Assembly (NCBI RefSeq): GCF_000611645.1
Contig: NW_014012919.1
Coordinates: 1 to 13,187 of the forward strand
DNA: 13,187 nt
Reading direction: 5' to 3'
Source: Monoraphidium neglectum
Lineage: Eukaryota; Chlorophyta; Chlorophyceae; Sphaeropleales; Selenastraceae
Part shown: positions 10,058 to 13,187 of the stretch, one piece after another
Numbering within the stretch: position 1 is the stretch's first letter
Layout of the letters: every line of letters begins with the position of its first letter
The notes under the pieces: generated by a model
What the model was told of the DNA's origin: nothing
Database searches by the model: none
The model's input: only the letters and a program-made list of their open reading frames with translations
Program-made: the position numbers and the translations under genes

Positions 10058-10343
10058 TCCGATCGTTGCCAGGACCGTGTAGCGGGGGAACTGTCCTTGT
10101 CACCAGCGAACGGGACTGTTTGTCCGTGGGTGACTTCGTCTGAAGCGTTGTTTTTGAAACACTGATTTGAACAAAATACGAGCCCTCGATACAAGGCCGC
10201 TCGATTGAATGTGCACAGGCGCGGGTGAGTGACGGCCTGACTCGATCTGGTGAGCTGGTTATCGCTAGCGCGATCCCCTACAAAATGCAATGTGAAGCCT
10301 TAAGCGGGTTGAGTTATTACCGTTGTCTCCCTCCAGCCGACCT

Positions 10344-10365
10344 CACGGGTAGGAGATCACCCGTG
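10344..10365. repeat. Small inverted repeat in the divergent region
   Basis: CACGGGT at 10344-10350 is matched by ACCCGTG at 10359-10365, a perfect 7-bp inverted repeat with an 8-base spacer. It could be a dimeric protein-binding site or chance. Confidence 0.4.
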
Positions 10366-10426
10366 GGACGAAGGCAGCTGCGCCTGGTAATCGTGCAACA
10401 ACCTGGCAACAACCGCGCTGCTTTCT

Positions 10427-10434
10427 TGACGTCA
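10427..10434. promoter_or_regulatory. TGACGTCA palindrome (bZIP/CRE-type site)
   Basis: A perfect 8-bp TGACGTCA palindrome lies about 370 bp upstream of gene A and 530 bp upstream of gene C. Sites with an ACGT core are known targets of bZIP factors in plants and algae. The same octamer occurs four times inside the coding 42-nt repeats of gene A, where codon constraint explains it, so occurrence alone is weak proof of function. Confidence 0.35.
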
Positions 10435-10963
10435 TGCACGATGTCCTTCTGATGAAGTGGGCTTTGAACCTGACTTGGTGGTACAGCGCCGCCAACAACA
10501 GCCACCCAGAAACAACAGGAAGCCGTACCTCAGCTGTGTCAGCAGGGTACGACGCACCGGTCAAGGCACATTGGCTTTGGGTGTGGGATTCCTTTCCCAC
10601 CTGTCCAGCACATCATCCAAGTATCGGCTTCACACGCATACAACACACCTGTTCCCTTCAAGGATCCAATCTGGGCCGCTCACACCCCACACCCGGCACC
10701 ATGCAGCGGGCGCCCGCGCGGGACCCACCTGTGTGCACCTTCCACAGGCAGACGCCTGTGAGAGCTTAATCACAGTAATTTGCATCATAATTTTATTGCC
10801 TCAAGAGGTCTGTTGGTCTCCGTTCCCAGTCAGCTCGGCGTTGTGAGTTGCGAAGCGGCCAGGAGTCGGTCGAACGCATCCCAGGGTGCGCCATCCAACA
10901 GCAATAAGTTATTCCAACCACGCAGTCACGGCTTCAGGCGTCCACATCCGTCTCCCCTGTGCG

Positions 10964-13187
10964 ATGCTGGGCCCTCGCCGAGCGGCTGAACCCGCCGCGA
11001 GAAGGACTCGATGGCTTGCCCTACTGATAGCCATCGCATATTTAGTATGCTCAACCAGCTCTCAAATATTGGACGTCGACGGGTTCGAGCTCGCGCCGCC
11101 GCTGCTGGCGAGCTTGGGCGGCGCGCCTGTCGCACAAGGGGGCAGTCAGCCGCTTGCTGATCCGGGGTTTGTGGTGGCGCAGGGCCCAGCGTCGCTGCAG
11201 GCGGATGCCCTAACAGACAATGACCTTGCAGGCGCAGAGGCGGAGGCAGCACCGGCCGCCGAGCCCGGGTACTCTGCGCAATCGATGGTGGTGGTGGCGG
11301 CGGCTGCGGCAGCGGGTCAGGGGCCTACACCCGGAGCACTTGTGCGAGGTGCGTGTTGAATGGCGTGATACAAGGTTCACATGGGTCCGTCAACCCAAGG
11401 GCCATGGCACAGGGAGACCGAGGTGACCGAAAATTGTGCAGAAGGGGGCTGCCCTCCGACAAGTTTTCGCCGCACTGCGCCTGGGTTGCGATGTGTGCTG
11501 ATCGAGTCCCACCCTCTGCCGCCGCCGGCGCCGAACCCTCCACAGGCAGCAAAACCGCAGGCGACCCCATCCCCGGGCGCTTCATCGTCACCTTTGCGCC
11601 GAACGCCAGCACCGCCGACGCGATCGCAGGGTGAGTGTTGCGACCGTTGATGCTGTTGCACATTCTGTGCACGAATATGGCAAAGCCTGCGCGGTCATAC
11701 CCCCGCCGGCCCCAAGGACCTGACGCCCCACTACGCCATGCGGCACATAAGGCTGCGCCACGAGCCGGTCGGCCTTACACAAATGTTTGCCTGTTTTGCT
11801 CCTGATCCCAGAGTCCAGCGGCGTGTCTTCACAGTGGCCGCGACCGCCGCCCGCAAGGCCAAGCGCGCTGCTGCGACCTCCGGCCGCATGAGCGCCGCCA
11901 GCGTCGCCGCCACCGAGTTCGGCAAGTTCGAGGTGGAGCACGTCCTCGGCAGCCAGGTCGCCGCGTCCGAGGTTGGCGGGATGGGCGCGCGGTCCGCGGG
12001 GCGCCTCGCCGGGCGGCCGCCGCTGGGGGCGGTGCTGGTCGTGTCAGAGCAGCTGGACAGCAAGCAAGTCAAGCGGGCGATGACGGCGGCGGCGGGCGTG
12101 AGCTCGGTCATCGAGGACAGGGTCATCTCGGTGGCGCTGAGCAACGCGGCCGGTGAGGGGGGTACGGCGCTTTGCGACGGAGAGGGGCATGTGGTGCGGG
12201 GCGTGGCGAGATGCACCCATGCAGCCCAGCCGCCTGCGCAGCGGCTGCAGCAATATATGGGACCCACAACGTGGCACCCATTGTGCCACCCGGCAATGGC
12301 GTTCTGTGCGTGCAATTCTACCACTTTGGCATACGACTGTCGCACACAAGGGATCCTTGCGCACAACCGCCCGCCCCTGCACACCCTCAACCCCGCCTCG
12401 CAGCTGCCCCCTCGTGCGCGGCGCCGTCGTTCCTGGCCGGCACGGTCGCCAACCCGGTCGGCATCAACTGGCCCGGCTGCTGGATCCCAGGCGTCACAAA
12501 GGTCGCCTGGTTTGGGGAGCGCTGCGGCACCTACATGACCGCCACTAGCTGGATAGGCATGTACGCCTTTTACGCGGCAAACAGCACGCTCGTCGCCGGC
12601 TGCGTTCAGTACCGCGCCCGCACGCCCGGCGGCAGCTTCAACGCGGCCAACTTCGGCGCGTGCGGCGTCGCGCCGGCGGTCGCGCAGCAGCTGCCCACGC
12701 AGCTCTGCGCTGAGTCGCTGGTGGGGCGCCGCGGCAGCAGCGGCGGCAGCGGCCAGCAGTCTTGCATCCCGGCCGACCAGCTGTGGGGGTACACTGGGCA
12801 GCTCGACTCGCCGGTGAAGTGCGGCGGCGTGTCCACTTCCAGCGCACTTTACAGAGGCATCCGCTGCGGCCCCGGGCAGCGGTGGGTCCGCTGGTCGAGC
12901 GTCACGCTGCCGGACGGCGGCAGGGCCTGCCGCTTCAGCCGCAACGCGGCCGACCTGCGGTGGAACGCGCAGTGGCTCGGGCAGTGCGGGGTGCCGCCGC
13001 AGTACAGTATGGGCCTGCCCACCCGCGTCTGCGGGACGGCCGAGGCGCCCAGCGGGCCGCTGCCGCGGCTGTCGCCCCGGCCGTCGCCCCCGCCGGCGCA
13101 GCCAGCACCCGCGCCGGTGCCGGCGCCGCCCCCGGTCGCGCCGCCAGCCCCCTCTGCGCCGTCGTCCGGCTTTTCCTTGCCCAAGGG
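10964..13187 (+). CDS. Gene C: secreted protein with subtilisin-propeptide (I9)-like domain, two six-Cys modules and Pro-rich stretch (5' part)
   Basis: Exons: 10964-11348, 11546-11630, 11812-12152, 12404->13187. The donors are GTGCGT, GTGAGT and GTGAGG, the junction phases agree, and 531 residues are open to the window edge. The ATG at 10964 starts a signal peptide or anchor (Arg-rich start, then WLALLIAIAYLVCSTSSQ). Residues 35-128 are Ala-rich and acidic. Residues about 137-265 resemble peptidase inhibitor I9: IPGRFIVTFAPNAS at the start and SVIEDRVISVA at the end, with an Ala/Arg-rich insert that makes it longer than usual. I9 domains normally chaperone and inhibit subtilases before removal. 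Residues 275-480 hold twelve cysteines in two copies of one module. From about 486 the chain is Pro-rich. No S8 catalytic Asp, His or Ser motif lies in the window; it may lie downstream. Gene C could encode a wall-processing subtilase or a stand-alone I9 protein; the data do not decide. Confidence 0.75.
12415..12708 (+). other. Six-cysteine module, copy 1 (gene C)
   Basis: Residues Cys275, 296, 311, 337, 357 and 372 give the pattern C-x20-C-x14-C-x25-C-x19-C-x14-C. The last interval (CGVAPAVAQQLPTQLC) aligns well with the equivalent in copy 2. Six cysteines suggest three disulfides in an extracellular domain. I do not recognise the family; it is not the pherophorin pattern as I know it. Confidence 0.8.
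12763..13032 (+). other. Six-cysteine module, copy 2 (gene C)
   Basis: Residues Cys391, 410, 425, 446, 465 and 480 give C-x18-C-x14-C-x20-C-x18-C-x14-C. The second and fifth intervals equal those of copy 1, and the others differ by one to five residues. The last interval reads CGVPPQYSMGLPTRVC. A Ser/Gly-rich linker (GSSGGSGQ) separates the copies, which indicates an internal duplication. Confidence 0.8.
13051..13187 (+). other. Pro-rich linker of gene C, running off the window
   Basis: After the second Cys module the frame codes SPRPSPPPAQPAPAPVPAPP and similar Pro/Ala/Ser sequence, then a possible end of the stretch (SSGFSLPK) at the window edge. Such (SP)n/(AP)n stretches are typical hydroxyproline-rich linkers joining globular domains in chlorophyte extracellular proteins, so another domain probably follows. 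Confidence 0.75.

Larger units (their letters stand above)
10058..10963. promoter_or_regulatory. Divergent intergenic region between genes A and C
   Basis: These 906 bp separate the ATG of gene A (minus) from the ATG of gene C (plus), so the region must carry both promoters. No frame in it looks coding. An AT-rich patch near 10780-10800 (gcatcataattttattgcc) is the most core-promoter-like segment for gene C, about 170 bp before its ATG. A canonical TATA box is not evident for either gene. It also holds a perfect TGACGTCA site and a small inverted repeat, listed separately. Co-regulation of A and C is only suggested by the arrangement. Confidence 0.55.

Noticed and set aside
10225..10452. Short plus-strand open frame upstream of gene C, considered as a first exon or small gene.
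   Set aside because: It has no signal peptide, domain or convincing donor, and the gene C start at 10964 already gives a complete signal peptide.

Overview
The window looks like nuclear DNA of a green alga (Chlorophyta, probably Chlorophyceae). It is very GC-rich. The genes are broken by introns of about 170-335 nt with GTGCGY/GTGGGY-type donors, and the products are secreted, Pro/Ser/Thr-, Gly- and Tyr-rich proteins of cell-wall or extracellular-matrix type. No bacterial gene layout, RNA gene, transposon or CRISPR array was seen. The genus cannot be fixed from the sequence. All gene models were built by hand from reading frames, splice sites, phase matching and comparison of the two paralogues. 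None has transcript support.

Layout: (1) Positions 1-3523, minus strand, hold a secreted four-fibronectin-III-domain protein, gene B. Nine exons lie in the window and the 3' end is cut by the left edge. (2) Positions 3524-4242 are intergenic and should contain the promoter of B and the 3'UTR of the next gene. (3) Positions 4243-10057, minus strand, hold its tandem paralogue, gene A: ten exons and about 1127 residues. It has a signal peptide, four FN3 domains, a Tyr/Trp-rich segment, two blocks of Pro/Ser/Thr/Lys minisatellite repeats and a Gly-rich C-terminus. (4) Positions 10058-10963 are a divergent intergenic region. (5) Positions 10964-13187, plus strand, hold the 5' part of gene C, in four exons. 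It has a signal peptide, a subtilisin-propeptide (I9)-like domain, two tandem six-cysteine modules and a Pro-rich stretch that runs off the right edge.

A and B share signal peptide, domain order, a cysteine pair bracketing the start of FN3-1, and Gly-rich tails. They therefore come from a tandem duplication, yet only three of their introns coincide. Gene C is transcribed away from A and also encodes a secreted protein. The region can be read as a small cluster for extracellular-matrix structure (A, B) and possibly matrix processing (C). That joint role is inference.

The best candidates for undescribed biology are the FN3/Tyr-Trp/PTK-repeat architecture of A and the I9 plus twin six-cysteine architecture of C. 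The latter cysteine spacings were checked base by base.
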